Origin: Paenibacillus sp. CF384
GTDB lineage: Bacteria; Bacillota; Bacilli; Paenibacillales; Paenibacillaceae
Reading direction: 5' to 3'
NCBI RefSeq assembly: GCF_900106745.1
Contig: NZ_FNNV01000015.1
Coordinates: forward strand, 124,001 to 188,000
Length of the DNA: 64,000 nt
A model generated the notes under the pieces. It saw only the letters and a list, made by a program, of their open reading frames with translations. It did no database searches and was not told the origin of the DNA. This document shows positions 8,760-16,945 of the stretch, piece after piece; position 1 is the first letter of the stretch, and every line of letters begins with the position of its first letter. The translations under genes were made by a program, and so were the position numbers.

Positions 8760-8800
8760 AAAAACCTTCAATCCGTTATAACTTCGGATTGAAGGTTTTT
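8760..8800. terminator. Hairpin upstream of VOC gene
   Basis: AAAAACCTTCAATCCG and CGGATTGAAGGTTTTT form a 16-bp perfect stem with a 9-nt loop and A/T runs on both sides, which gives terminator form. No gene ends immediately beside it. A near-identical hairpin follows the VOC gene at 9393-9431. Confidence 0.6.
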
Positions 8801-8851
8801 GGGAATCAAAAAAAACAAGAGTGTCTCGTAAGGAAATTATTGGTTTTTTAT

Positions 8852-8880
8852 TTGATTTATAAGAACAAATGTTCTATTAT
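8852..8880 (+). promoter_or_regulatory. Sigma-A promoter with LexA-like box in spacer
   Basis: TTGATT (8852-8857) and TATTAT (8875-8880) are separated by 17 bp. The spacer contains GAACAAATGTTC (8863-8874), matching the GAAC-N4-GTTC core of Bacillota LexA/DinR operators. The outer C/G bases of the consensus are A/T here, so another dyad-binding repressor is possible. The promoter lies 45 bp upstream of the VOC gene. Confidence 0.55.
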
Positions 8881-8924
8881 TGAAGTGATTGGGCAAATAC
8901 TATAACACATAAGGAGATCTAATT

Positions 8925-9377
8925 ATGGCAAATAGCAAATTACTTAGAATGGACAATGTCAGCATTGTCGTCGAATCCCTTGATAACGCCATCGCTTTCT
9001 TCGAGGAAATTGGCTTGAAGCTTGAAGGACGAGCTACTGTCGAAGGTGAATGGGCTGGTCGCGTAACCGGGCTAGGTTCACAGTGTGTAGAGATTGCTAT
9101 GATGGTTACCCCTGATGGCCACAGCCGAATTGAACTTTCGCGATTTATCACGCCACCGACCATTTCGGATCACCGAACTGCTCCTGTAAATGCCCTCGGT
9201 TATCTGCGCGTCATGTTCACCGTTGAGAACATTGACGAATTGATATCCAGACTCATGAAGCATGGTGCTCAGCTCGTTGGCGAAGTGGTTCAGTACGAGA
9301 ACTCGTATCGACTCTGCTACATTCGTGGAAATGAAGGACTTCTGATCGGGTTGGCGGAACAACTCGGTAATAAATAA
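8925..9377 (+). CDS. VOC-family (glyoxalase/bleomycin-resistance fold) protein
   Basis: The 150-residue product has two beta-alpha-beta-beta-beta modules typical of the vicinal oxygen chelate superfamily. It starts with MDNVSIVVESLDNAIAFFEE and the second module begins GYLRVMFTVENIDELISRL. The substrate cannot be told from sequence; the family includes glyoxalases, dioxygenases and antibiotic-binding proteins. AAGGAG lies 8 nt before the ATG. The gene stands alone with its own promoter and terminator, and the dyad in the promoter suggests induction, possibly by DNA damage if the site is a real LexA box. Confidence 0.8.
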   Translation: MANSKLLRMDNVSIVVESLDNAIAFFEEIGLKLEGRATVEGEWAGRVTGLGSQCVEIAMMVTPDGHSRIELSRFITPPTISDHRTAPVNALGYLRVMFTVENIDELISRLMKHGAQLVGEVVQYENSYRLCYIRGNEGLLIGLAEQLGNK

Positions 9378-9392
9378 GGGACGATCATTAAA

Positions 9393-9431
9393 AAAACCTT
9401 CAATCCTGTATGACTTCGGATTAAAGGTTTT
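9393..9431 (+). terminator. Terminator of VOC gene
   Basis: AAAACCTTCAATCC (9393-9406) pairs with GGATTAAAGGTTTT (9418-9431) with one mismatch. It sits 15 nt after the stop and also lies just past the stop of the convergent LysR gene, so it may serve both. It is almost a copy of the hairpin at 8760-8800. Confidence 0.75.
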
Positions 9432-9442
9432 GGCGACAAAGA

Positions 9443-10318
9443 TTAGTCCCACTCTTTCCAGATTCGCTGGACGATTTCGGAGAAGGATTGGATATTTTGT
9501 TCGGTAATCCGTTTCTTGAGGATGACCATGGAGGTTTCGATTTTGCCGGGGAAGCGGTGGATTTCGGCTAACGTGCCTTTGCGCAGCTCGTCTTCGACTA
9601 GTGCAGAGCCGAGTAATGCGGTTCCTGTATGATAAAGCACGGTGCGTTTGATCGTTTCGTCGGTGACGCATTCGATATATTTGTCAGGGGTGAAGCCGTA
9701 CTCTTGCAAGCATTCGTTCACGAGCCTCTGAATATTAGAACCGGATTTGTATGTAATAAAAGGATACGTTTCGAGCAATGTGCGCGTATCGTGTTTCTCG
9801 AACAACTCTTTGGTCGTGACGAGTACGAGATCTTCTTTGCCGAGCGGCATAAGTTCCATCTGCTGGGAATCACAAGGGCCGGCGATGATGGCAAGATCCG
9901 CTTCGTTCGTGGCAACCTTCTTCATGGCATCATTACTGTCGCACGAGAACAGCTGCAGCTTCACCTTCGGATTTTGAGAAATATAGGAATGGATGATCAG
10001 CGATAGATACTGCGTACAATAAAATTCAGGCGCCGCTACGGTTAGCAAGCCGTGCGGGTTATCCAATTTGCGGAGCTCCGCTTCCATCTCGTCCATCAGC
10101 GCGAACGTCTGATCGACGTAATGCTTTACAAGCTTACCTGAAGGGGTAAGATACGTCTTCTTCCCGACACGGTTCAGCAACGTTACGCCAAGCTCGCTCT
10201 CGAGCGATTGCAGCTGCAACGTAATGGTCGGCTGCGTGTAGCCGAGCAGCTGGGCTGCTTTTGTAAGATTAAGGGTATCGGCAACTACTTGGAAGGTCTT
10301 ATATTTCTTAAAATCCAT
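9443..10318 (-). CDS. LysR-family transcriptional regulator
   Basis: The chosen start at 10318 gives 291 residues beginning MDFKKYKTFQVVADTLNLTK, with AAGGCGG 8 nt upstream; an in-frame upstream extension lacks a ribosome site. The N-terminal winged helix (AAQLLGYTQPTITLQLQSLE) is followed by a periplasmic-binding-protein-like effector domain. CysL/YwfK-like proteins have this form. It is convergent with the VOC gene and has no divergent partner, so its target is unclear. Confidence 0.9.
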   Translation of the reverse strand: MDFKKYKTFQVVADTLNLTKAAQLLGYTQPTITLQLQSLESELGVTLLNRVGKKTYLTPSGKLVKHYVDQTFALMDEMEAELRKLDNPHGLLTVAAPEFYCTQYLSLIIHSYISQNPKVKLQLFSCDSNDAMKKVATNEADLAIIAGPCDSQQMELMPLGKEDLVLVTTKELFEKHDTRTLLETYPFITYKSGSNIQRLVNECLQEYGFTPDKYIECVTDETIKRTVLYHTGTALLGSALVEDELRKGTLAEIHRFPGKIETSMVILKKRITEQNIQSFSEIVQRIWKEWD

Positions 10319-10371
10319 GCGATAATCCGCCTTTGTCAAGCCATAATGACTCATTATAGAGGGGAACGCAA

Positions 10372-10401
10372 AGAAGGGCAAGCACGGAGGCAAGCCCTTC
10401 T
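10372..10401 (-). terminator. Hairpin after HesB-like gene
   Basis: AGAAGGGC (10372-10379) pairs with GCCCTTCT (10394-10401). It lies 22 nt past the stop of the HesB-like gene on the minus strand. The following T-run is poor, so termination is likely but not certain. Confidence 0.45.
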
Positions 10402-10423
10402 ACTCTACGGTATTGTTCAACTG

Positions 10424-10711
10424 TTACACGAGGTCCATCCAGATGTCATCCTCTTGCTCGTTAAACCGAATCTGCAACTCACGATCCTCCAGATACCACA
10501 AATTATCCGATTCCATAAAGAACGTAATGCCTTCTACAACCTGATGAAGCCCCGGTTCTCTTGGTTCATCCTTCATAATGCCGAGTGAATAGCCTGGTTG
10601 AACACTGCCGCTGCCACCTAAACGAACGAAAATACGCAATTGATCGCCATCCGACAATTCCATTTCTCTGATATACCAGCGTGCGGCCGATTGTTCTACC
10701 ATTATCCTCAT
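10424..10711 (-). CDS. HesB/YneR-like small protein
   Basis: The preferred start at 10711 (MRIMVEQSAARWYIREM) has AGGAG 9 nt upstream and gives 95 residues, the usual size of the HesB-like YneR/YfhF group. The core segment VRLGGSGSVQPGYSLGI resembles the IscA/HesB fold. The Fe-S binding cysteines of true A-type carriers are absent, as in other YneR-like proteins. The role is unknown; a link to Fe-S assembly is only by fold. The gene is monocistronic. Confidence 0.7.
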   Translation of the reverse strand: MRIMVEQSAARWYIREMELSDGDQLRIFVRLGGSGSVQPGYSLGIMKDEPREPGLHQVVEGITFFMESDNLWYLEDRELQIRFNEQEDDIWMDLV

Positions 10712-10815
10712 CGCTTCCATCTCCTCATTTTGGATACGGTTACATGTTATATATACGCCGTCCAGCCCGCTTTTACCTCTTTGTTCAATAAGAATCAATT
10801 CATGCCTATTTCTAC

Positions 10816-12051
10816 CTACAGCCCTCTCGATCGCTCCTGCTTCTGACGTTTAAGCCTCAGATACGCGAGCACTGCCAAGTATACAAGCAATGACAACCAT
10901 ATGACAAGAATCGTCAGCTTCGTGCTCCCCGAAGGTTCGTCGCTTTGTACGTCTGCCGCTATCTTCACATCTTCTTCCGGACTTGGCGTAACAGAAGCAA
11001 CGGACACGGGAAGTTCCGGCTTGACTGGTTCCATTGTACCAGCATCCACCGTCCCAATCGAGCTTTGCACCCAAACTTTTCCTTGGGAGGTTACGGTAAT
11101 AGCAGGTGTTTCTCCTTTGGGAAGTACTGCCCACAACGGTTCTTTAGCGACGAATTCCGCGGGTGAATGGCTTGTGAACGGATAGGATTCATTGGCCGTA
11201 ATCAGCTGCCTCAGTTCAAAATGAGCAAAGCCATAATCGAGCAAATCGGTCATATCTTTATAAACGGCTGTTTTGGAAGGGGATTTCAGCAAAACGCCGA
11301 TCAGCTCCATACCGTCACGTTTCGCCGAAGTGACAAGCGTGAAGCCGGATGCTTCGGTATACCCGTTCTTGATACCCGTGGTGCCTTCATAGTCTTTAAG
11401 CATTTGGTTGTGGTTAATGAGCGATGAGGTCCACTCTTTACCTACCCAAGGCATTCGTTTGGTCGCGACGATGGTGCGGAACATTTCGTTCTGCATCGCA
11501 TATCTGCTGATTCGAGCCATATCAAGGGCTGTTGTAACCTGCGCTTCGTCCGGCAGACCGCTCGGATTGACGAAATTGGTCTGTTCCGCGCCGGCTTTTT
11601 CTTTCACAAATGCATTCATGCGTTCAGCGAATTTGGCCTTGGACCCATCTATATATTCTGCAATCGCCGTTGCCGCATCATTGCCGGAATTCATGAGCAT
11701 GCCATAGAGCAGCCTCTCCAGCGATACCTGCTCGCCTTCAGCCAGATAAATGCGCGTTCCCTCTTCGCCCCGGGCTTCCTTCGACACGGTCACCAAGTTT
11801 GATAAAACGCTTTCATACTCTAAAGCGACAATGCCTGTAACGATCTTCGTAATACTTGCCGGAAACTGCTGTTTCTCGGCGTTCTTGCTAAACAACACGG
11901 TTCCGGTTTGAGCATCCATAAGAATAGCTGATTCCGAAGCTAAGTTGGGCTCAGCCTGTACAGCCTCTTCTGCATAGACTGGAACAGCAAAACAGAAAAC
12001 TTGTATGAGAAGAAGCAATGCGCTAATGCGCTTAATGGTGTTGTGTGCCAT
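10816..12051 (-). CDS. D-alanyl-D-alanine carboxypeptidase (DacA/PBP5 type)
   Basis: This 411-residue protein carries a signal peptide (residues 1-27, cut after VYA) and a C-terminal transmembrane anchor (about 380-402) followed by a basic tail. The acyl-enzyme motif is SITK (S66-K69) and the second motif is SGN. The third reads KNG (in TGIKNGYTEASG) rather than KTG/KSG. Such enzymes trim the fifth D-Ala of peptidoglycan pentapeptides outside the membrane. GGGAGG lies upstream. The KTG change may lower activity or alter substrate. The presence of an anchor helix argues for DacA/DacF-like rather than soluble paralogues. Confidence 0.88.
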   Translation of the reverse strand: MAHNTIKRISALLLLIQVFCFAVPVYAEEAVQAEPNLASESAILMDAQTGTVLFSKNAEKQQFPASITKIVTGIVALEYESVLSNLVTVSKEARGEEGTRIYLAEGEQVSLERLLYGMLMNSGNDAATAIAEYIDGSKAKFAERMNAFVKEKAGAEQTNFVNPSGLPDEAQVTTALDMARISRYAMQNEMFRTIVATKRMPWVGKEWTSSLINHNQMLKDYEGTTGIKNGYTEASGFTLVTSAKRDGMELIGVLLKSPSKTAVYKDMTDLLDYGFAHFELRQLITANESYPFTSHSPAEFVAKEPLWAVLPKGETPAITVTSQGKVWVQSSIGTVDAGTMEPVKPELPVSVASVTPSPEEDVKIAADVQSDEPSGSTKLTILVIWLSLLVYLAVLAYLRLKRQKQERSRGL

Positions 12052-12169
12052 GTCAGCAAATGACCTCCCGTTACGCTCGAAGCCTATATCTGCTACTAAC
12101 GTACCATCTGGAAAGGCTCTACTTCAATTATTATTTTGTGGGATCTGACAAAAGCTATTGTAGTTCAGT

Positions 12170-12198
12170 TTGACAGCCCGTCAGGTTCAACCTATTCT
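12170..12198 (+). promoter_or_regulatory. Sigma-A promoter of P1B ATPase gene
   Basis: TTGACA (12170-12175) and TATTCT (12193-12198) are separated by 17 bp. A small dyad TGAC-N5-GTCA covers the -35 and could be an operator for a metal sensor, which is inference. Confidence 0.6.
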
Positions 12199-12243
12199 AA
12201 AGGCAAGATCCCATAATCCGACGGTGCAGAGAGGGTTGACTCC

Positions 12244-14619
12244 ATGAATGAATATCGTGTAAAAGGACTCTCGTGTGTAAGTTGTACATTAGAGCTCGAA
12301 CGACAGATTCGTAAGCTCGACCATGGTCATGAAGCCTCTCTGAGCTATACATCCGGCAAACTCAAACTCCCTCCACTCGTTTCACTCCAAGCCGTGGAGA
12401 AGCTGCTTAAGGAAGAGCGTGCTTATATCGTACAAGAGGCTGGCGAGAAGCATGCGAAGCTTGAGCACAGACATGAGCATGATCATGAGCATTGTCACGG
12501 GCATGGTCACGAGCATGGGCATGGGCATGAGCATGAGCATTGTCACGAACACGAGCATGAGCATGATCACGAACATGGGCATGCCCATAATCATGAACAT
12601 AGGCATGAAGCTGTAACTGGCCGCGAGCACCATCCTGATTATGATCGCGGCGAATCACATAAGCACCAAGGTCATCCTCACGGCCATAGTCACGGCAATG
12701 ATAGTCATCACGACCACGACCACTCTCACGCTCATGGCGGCAGTTTACTTGCGAACAAAGGCCTGCTTGCAGCGGCTGTGCTGTATGGTGTTGCTTTTTT
12801 TGCACAGGAGTATTGGATATCCGGACTAATCGTTGCGATTTATCTCCTATCCATTTTTTTGAGCGGCTACACCACGTTCATGCGCGGTCTTCGAAACTTA
12901 ATCAAACTAAGGTTCAATATCGATACATTAATGACCATAGCGCTGATTGGCGCGATTGGCATCCAAGAATGGAAAGAAGCTGCCTTCGTTTCGCTGCTTT
13001 TTGGGGTCAATGAATGGCTCGAAGGTATCGGCATGGAGAAGGCGCGCCGGTCGATGTCCGCCTTGCTTGATTCGGCTCCTAAGGAAGCTTGGATGCTGGT
13101 CAATGGCACCGAGAAACTTGTACCTATCGCTTCCCTTCGTCCGGGCGATCTCGTCATTGTGAAACCGGGTTCTCAAATCCCATCCGACGGTAACGTTGTC
13201 AGCGGTCGAAGCTCTGTTAGCGAGTCTGCCATTACCGGTGAATCCCTTCCGATAGACAAAACAATCGGGGATCACGTTTTCGGCGGCAGCCTAAATAACG
13301 AAGGTGTGCTTCATATCGAAATCGAGAAAGCGTACAATGACTCGTCGCTAGCGAAGATCCTGCATTTGGTCGCCGAAGCGCAAGAAACCAAGACACCGAC
13401 CGAACTTTTCATCAACCGCTTCTCTCGCATCTACACACCGATCATTATGATCATCGCTGCTATTGTCATATTGCTGCCGCCTCTCTTCTTGGATGGCTCC
13501 TGGAGCAAATGGCTATATCAAGGCCTGGCCGTGCTAATCGTCGGTTGTCCGTGCGCGCTCATCCTCTCCTCGCCCATTGCGATCATCTCGGGTATAACCA
13601 GAAATGCTCGTAACGGGATACTCGTCAAAGGAGGCGTATACCTAGAGCAGCTGGGCAAAATCACCATCCTGGCGTTCGATAAAACCGGTACACTCACCAA
13701 AGGATTTCCTGTCGTTGAGGAAAAGATCGTCTATGACGAGGAACGTTTCTTAAGGATTGCCGGTACGATTGAACGCAGCTCCTCACATCCGTTAGCCAAA
13801 GCCATTATGAAAGCTGTCACCGATCGTGGAGCTGAGCTGTTAAGCGCTGAAGAGATCGAGACATTACCTGGTCGTGGGGTAAAGGCTGTTATCGCAGGCC
13901 AAACCTACTGGCTCGGCAATGAACATACGCTTGCACATCTGGTCATCCAACAGGAAGTACGAGAACAATTAACTGTGCTCAAAGATCGCGGACTGACAGT
14001 CGTGCTCGTTGCTGATGCTTCGAGCGTGCTCGGTATATTCGGGATTGCCGATGAGATTCGCGAAGAGAGCGCCTCCGTCATTAATGCCCTGCATCACCTT
14101 GGGATTAAGCGAACCGTGATGCTGACCGGCGATCACGCCATCTCCGCTAAGAAAGTCGCCCAGCACATTGGAGTAACGGAGTACCGAGCGGAAATGCTTC
14201 CAGAAGATAAAGTAACCCAAATCAAAGAGCTCGCTAGAGATGGCCGAGTCGCGATGATCGGAGATGGCATTAATGATGCGCCTGCACTAGCCTTCGCTAA
14301 TCTAGGCATCGCGATGGGCAAAGGGACGGATAGCGCCATAGAGACCGCAGATATCGTACTGATGCAGGATCACCTTGGAAAACTGCCCGATGCGATCAGA
14401 GTTGCCAAACGAATGAACCGCGTCATTTACTTCAACATTTCATTCGCGCTTGGCCTGAAGCTAATCGCTTTGCTGTTAACCATTCCGGGCTGGCTGACAT
14501 TATGGATCGCCATCTTATCCGACATGGGGGCTACAATTTTCGTTACGCTGGTCAGCTTAACGATCCTGATTGGCGCTGATCAGCCAATAGAACCATCAAA
14601 AAAGCTGAGACACGGTTAG
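12244..14619 (+). CDS. P1B-type Zn/Cd-exporting ATPase with long His-rich domain
   Basis: This 791-residue P-type ATPase starts with a metal-binding HMA domain (GLSCVSC near residue 10). A region at about 70-165 is mostly His alternating with Glu, Asp and Gly. Next come the A-domain TGES motif, the membrane CPC motif (VGCPCAL), the phosphorylation site DKTGT and the hinge [12 protein letters not shown] in the last membrane helix (ILSDMGATIF) points to the P1B-2 group that exports Zn, Cd, Pb or Co. The His-rich block is likely a cytosolic metal buffer or sensor. It stands alone behind a sigma-A promoter, and its stop codon lies in the terminator loop. CadA and ZntA are both possible names. Confidence 0.93.
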   Translation: MNEYRVKGLSCVSCTLELERQIRKLDHGHEASLSYTSGKLKLPPLVSLQAVEKLLKEERAYIVQEAGEKHAKLEHRHEHDHEHCHGHGHEHGHGHEHEHCHEHEHEHDHEHGHAHNHEHRHEAVTGREHHPDYDRGESHKHQGHPHGHSHGNDSHHDHDHSHAHGGSLLANKGLLAAAVLYGVAFFAQEYWISGLIVAIYLLSIFLSGYTTFMRGLRNLIKLRFNIDTLMTIALIGAIGIQEWKEAAFVSLLFGVNEWLEGIGMEKARRSMSALLDSAPKEAWMLVNGTEKLVPIASLRPGDLVIVKPGSQIPSDGNVVSGRSSVSESAITGESLPIDKTIGDHVFGGSLNNEGVLHIEIEKAYNDSSLAKILHLVAEAQETKTPTELFINRFSRIYTPIIMIIAAIVILLPPLFLDGSWSKWLYQGLAVLIVGCPCALILSSPIAIISGITRNARNGILVKGGVYLEQLGKITILAFDKTGTLTKGFPVVEEKIVYDEERFLRIAGTIERSSSHPLAKAIMKAVTDRGAELLSAEEIETLPGRGVKAVIAGQTYWLGNEHTLAHLVIQQEVREQLTVLKDRGLTVVLVADASSVLGIFGIADEIREESASVINALHHLGIKRTVMLTGDHAISAKKVAQHIGVTEYRAEMLPEDKVTQIKELARDGRVAMIGDGINDAPALAFANLGIAMGKGTDSAIETADIVLMQDHLGKLPDAIRVAKRMNRVIYFNISFALGLKLIALLLTIPGWLTLWIAILSDMGATIFVTLVSLTILIGADQPIEPSKKLRHG

Positions 14620-14635
14620 CCGTTTCTCAGCTTTT
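14600..14635 (+). terminator. Terminator whose loop is the stop codon
   Basis: Sixteen-base arms (14600-14615 and 14620-14635) pair with one mismatch around a TTAG loop at 14616-14619. The loop contains the TAG stop of the ATPase gene. The last codons therefore double as the 5-prime arm. A/T tails on both sides may also serve the convergent Nudix gene. Confidence 0.85.
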
Positions 14636-14653
14636 CGTTGTGGGATTATGAAC

Positions 14654-15160
14654 TTATAGCATAGCATGTTGCGGATCGTCGACTTCGGAAGATATCGGTA
14701 CTGCTTCGTATGCGGTTAATTGATTATTGTCGATGACGCATCGATGCTCGTAGCAGGTTGCTTCAGACAAGACTGCCGGTAAGTATTTAGGTATGATGAC
14801 GCCTACGCCGGGATTCCCTTTGCTCAGCACCCACGACTTTTCCTTCCACTCCAGCAAGCCCTCATCAACTCGAAGCGGCGTGCTAAGTTTGATATGCTCC
14901 GGTACCGATACACGGAAAACATACATGCCACCGATATCTACGTGATCCACTCGCCATGTCACGATTCCGCAATATCGGAAGTTCGTGAGATGCAATCCCG
15001 TCTCTTCAATAACTTCCCGTTCCACGCCTGCAAGCGGCGTCTCCCCCGCTTCAAGCTTCCCGCCTACACCGTTCCACAGCCCCATCGCCGGAGGTCGATC
15101 CCGATTCAACAGAAGCAGCTTGTCTCCTTGTTCGATAAAACAAATCGTATACTTGTACAT
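14654..15160 (-). CDS. Nudix hydrolase (MutT-like)
   Basis: The start at 15160 (MYKYTICFIEQGDKLLLLNR) is set by GGAGG 6 nt upstream and gives 168 residues. The complete Nudix box GX5EX7REUXEEXGU is present, beginning GGKLEAGETP and ending REVIEETGL. The segment GLWNGVGGKLEAGE resembles 8-oxo-dGTP diphosphatases that clean the nucleotide pool, but the substrate cannot be fixed from sequence. The C-terminal 30 residues show no known motif. The large palindromic repeat array lies directly upstream. Confidence 0.88.
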   Translation of the reverse strand: MYKYTICFIEQGDKLLLLNRDRPPAMGLWNGVGGKLEAGETPLAGVEREVIEETGLHLTNFRYCGIVTWRVDHVDIGGMYVFRVSVPEHIKLSTPLRVDEGLLEWKEKSWVLSKGNPGVGVIIPKYLPAVLSEATCYEHRCVIDNNQLTAYEAVPISSEVDDPQHAML

Positions 15161-15254
15161 TCCAAGCCTCCATATGATTGAGCTAATCGTTATGACTAGT
15201 TTAGCATGGGAAAGCAACACTGTGGCAAAGTTTTCAGCACTCTAACCATCCTGA

Positions 15255-16030
15255 TTCCGCAGTAGCACCTTAACACCATCAGCTGGCTATACCGGCTATT
15301 CCGCTTATAGCTCCCAACAAGCCACTTCTTGACGCTACCCGCTTAAGCTGATATGCCGCTTAAATCACACCACATTCGCGCTTTCCGCTGACTTTAAGCG
15401 ACTATACCGCTTAAAGTCCCTAAACCAACCACTTCCGGACGCTGTTAGCGGATATGCCGCTTACAGCACTCATATTCTTCCAATCCGCGCCACACTTGCG
15501 CTTTCCGCAGACTTTAATCGACTATGCCGCTTAAAGTCCTTAAACCAACCACTTTCGGACGGTGTTAGCGGATATGCCGCTTACAGCCCTCATATTCTTC
15601 CAATTCGCGCCAAATCAGTGCTTTCCGCTGACTTTAAGCGACTATACCGCTTAAAGTCCCTAAACCAACCACTTTCGGACGCTATTAGCGGATATGTCGC
15701 TTACAGCACTCATATTCCTCCAATTCGCGCCAAACCAGCACTTTCCGCTGACTTTAAGCGACTATACCGCTTAAAGTCCTTAAACCAACCACATTCGGAC
15801 GCCGTTAGCGGATATGTCTCTTACAGCACTCATACTCCTCCAATTCGCGCCAAACCAGCACTTTCCGCCGACTTTAAGCGACTATTCCGCTTAAAGTCCC
15901 TAAACCAACCACTTTAGGACGCCTTTAGCGGATATGCCGCTTACAGCCCTCATATTCTTCCAATCCGCGCCAATCTGGCACTTTCCGCTGACTTTAAGCG
16001 ACTATGCCGCTTATGACACTTAAGCGAACC
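15255..16030. repeat. Repeat array A: 120-bp tandem palindromic units
   Basis: Six units start with CTTTCCGC at 15381, 15501, 15621, 15741, 15861 and 15981, exactly 120 bp apart; more degenerate sequence runs back to about 15255. Each full unit has two dyads. One has 11-bp arms GACTTTAAGCG/CGCTTAAAGTC around a 7-nt loop, and one has arms CTGTTAGCGG/CCGCTTACAG. Because 120 is divisible by 3, a frame stays open across several units and would encode a 40-residue repeat. It has no ribosome site and is judged non-coding. The array lies between the Nudix and aldo-keto reductase genes. Confidence 0.9.
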
Positions 16031-16067
16031 ATTTCATTCCGCCGACAGCGCAATTTAGGTGGTTGAC

Positions 16068-16860
16068 TATGGTGGTGGTTGGTGAGTTTGGCCGCTGAGA
16101 GATGGATTATCCGACTCTCAGCAGCATTATTCAGTGATTTTACGTCCGAGAGTCGGGTTTTCCGACTCTCGGTGCTTCGAATTGGTGGTGGTTGGCTTCT
16201 TTGGTCGCTGAGAGGCGGATTTTCCGACTCTCAGCACCATTTTTCAGTGTTTTCACGACTGAGAGTCGGGTTTTCCGACTCTCGGTGCTTCGAATTGGTG
16301 GTGGTTGGCGTCTTTGGCCGCTGAGAAGCGGATTTTCCGACTCTCAGCAGCATTTTTCAGTGATTTTACGTCCGAGAGTCGGGTTTTCCGACTCTCGACA
16401 CTTGGCAATAGTGGTGGTTGGCGTCTTTGGCCGCTGAGGCGGATTTTCTGACTCTCAGCATCATTTTTCAGTGTTTTCACGACTGAGAGTCGGGTCTTCC
16501 GACTCTCAGTGCTTCGAATTGGTGGTGGTTGGTGACTTTGGTCGCTGAGAGGCGGATTTTCCGACTCTCAGCATCATTTTTCAGTGTTTTCACGACTGAG
16601 AGTCGGGTTTTCCGACTCTCGGTGCTTCGAATTGGTTGTGGTTGGCGTCTTTGGCCGCTGAGAGGCGGATTTTCCGACTCTCAGCAGCATTTTTCAGTGA
16701 TTTTACGTCCGAGAGTCGGGTTTTCCAACTCTCGAAGTTTCGTAATGGTGGTAGTTGCGATCACAGATCGCGCCGAGCCTCCACTGAGAGTTTACTATCG
16801 GCACTCTCAGCACAACTGTTTTTCCAGTTGAGAGTCCGATCCCCCAACTCTCGCCCACCA
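16068..16860. repeat. Repeat array B: 113-bp tandem palindromic units
   Basis: Units begin near 16091, 16204, 16317, 16430, 16541 and 16654, with a period of 113 bp (one of 111). Each has two dyads about 50 bp apart of the form GAGAGTCGG-N5-CCGACTCTC, linked by GTGCTTCGAATTGGTGGTGG and CATTTTTCAGTGATTTTACG. The first dyad of most units has a GAGAGGCGG left arm, so it is imperfect; the second is perfect. Sequence from 16740 to 16860 is a degraded extension. Frames through the array give only repeats and no start signals. Confidence 0.9.
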
Positions 16861-16902
16861 CTTGCGCGCTCAGATCACACTGCCGGCTTTCCCGCCACAC
16901 GC

Positions 16903-16939
16903 AAAAAAAAGGTTGAACAGGAATTCCCCTGTTCAACCT
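16903..16939 (-). terminator. Terminator of aldo-keto reductase gene
   Basis: AGGTTGAACAGG (16910-16921) and CCTGTTCAACCT (16928-16939) form a perfect 12-bp stem with a 6-nt loop. On the minus strand it is followed by an eight-T run. It lies 7 nt past the stop codon. Confidence 0.92.
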
Positions 16940-16945
16940 CCACAT

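Noticed and set aside
15618..15917. Open frame of 99 codons with 40-residue repeats in array A
   Set aside because: The frame stays open only because the 120-bp period is divisible by 3. It has no ribosome site, and the units are better explained as palindromic DNA repeats.
16079..16831. Several overlapping open frames in array B, and similar ones at 39845-40296
   Set aside because: They encode only Ser/Arg/Phe repeats from the dyads, occur on both strands and lack start signals.
15255..16860. CRISPR array
   Set aside because: Units are 113-120 bp, the whole unit repeats with no unique spacers, and no cas genes are nearby.
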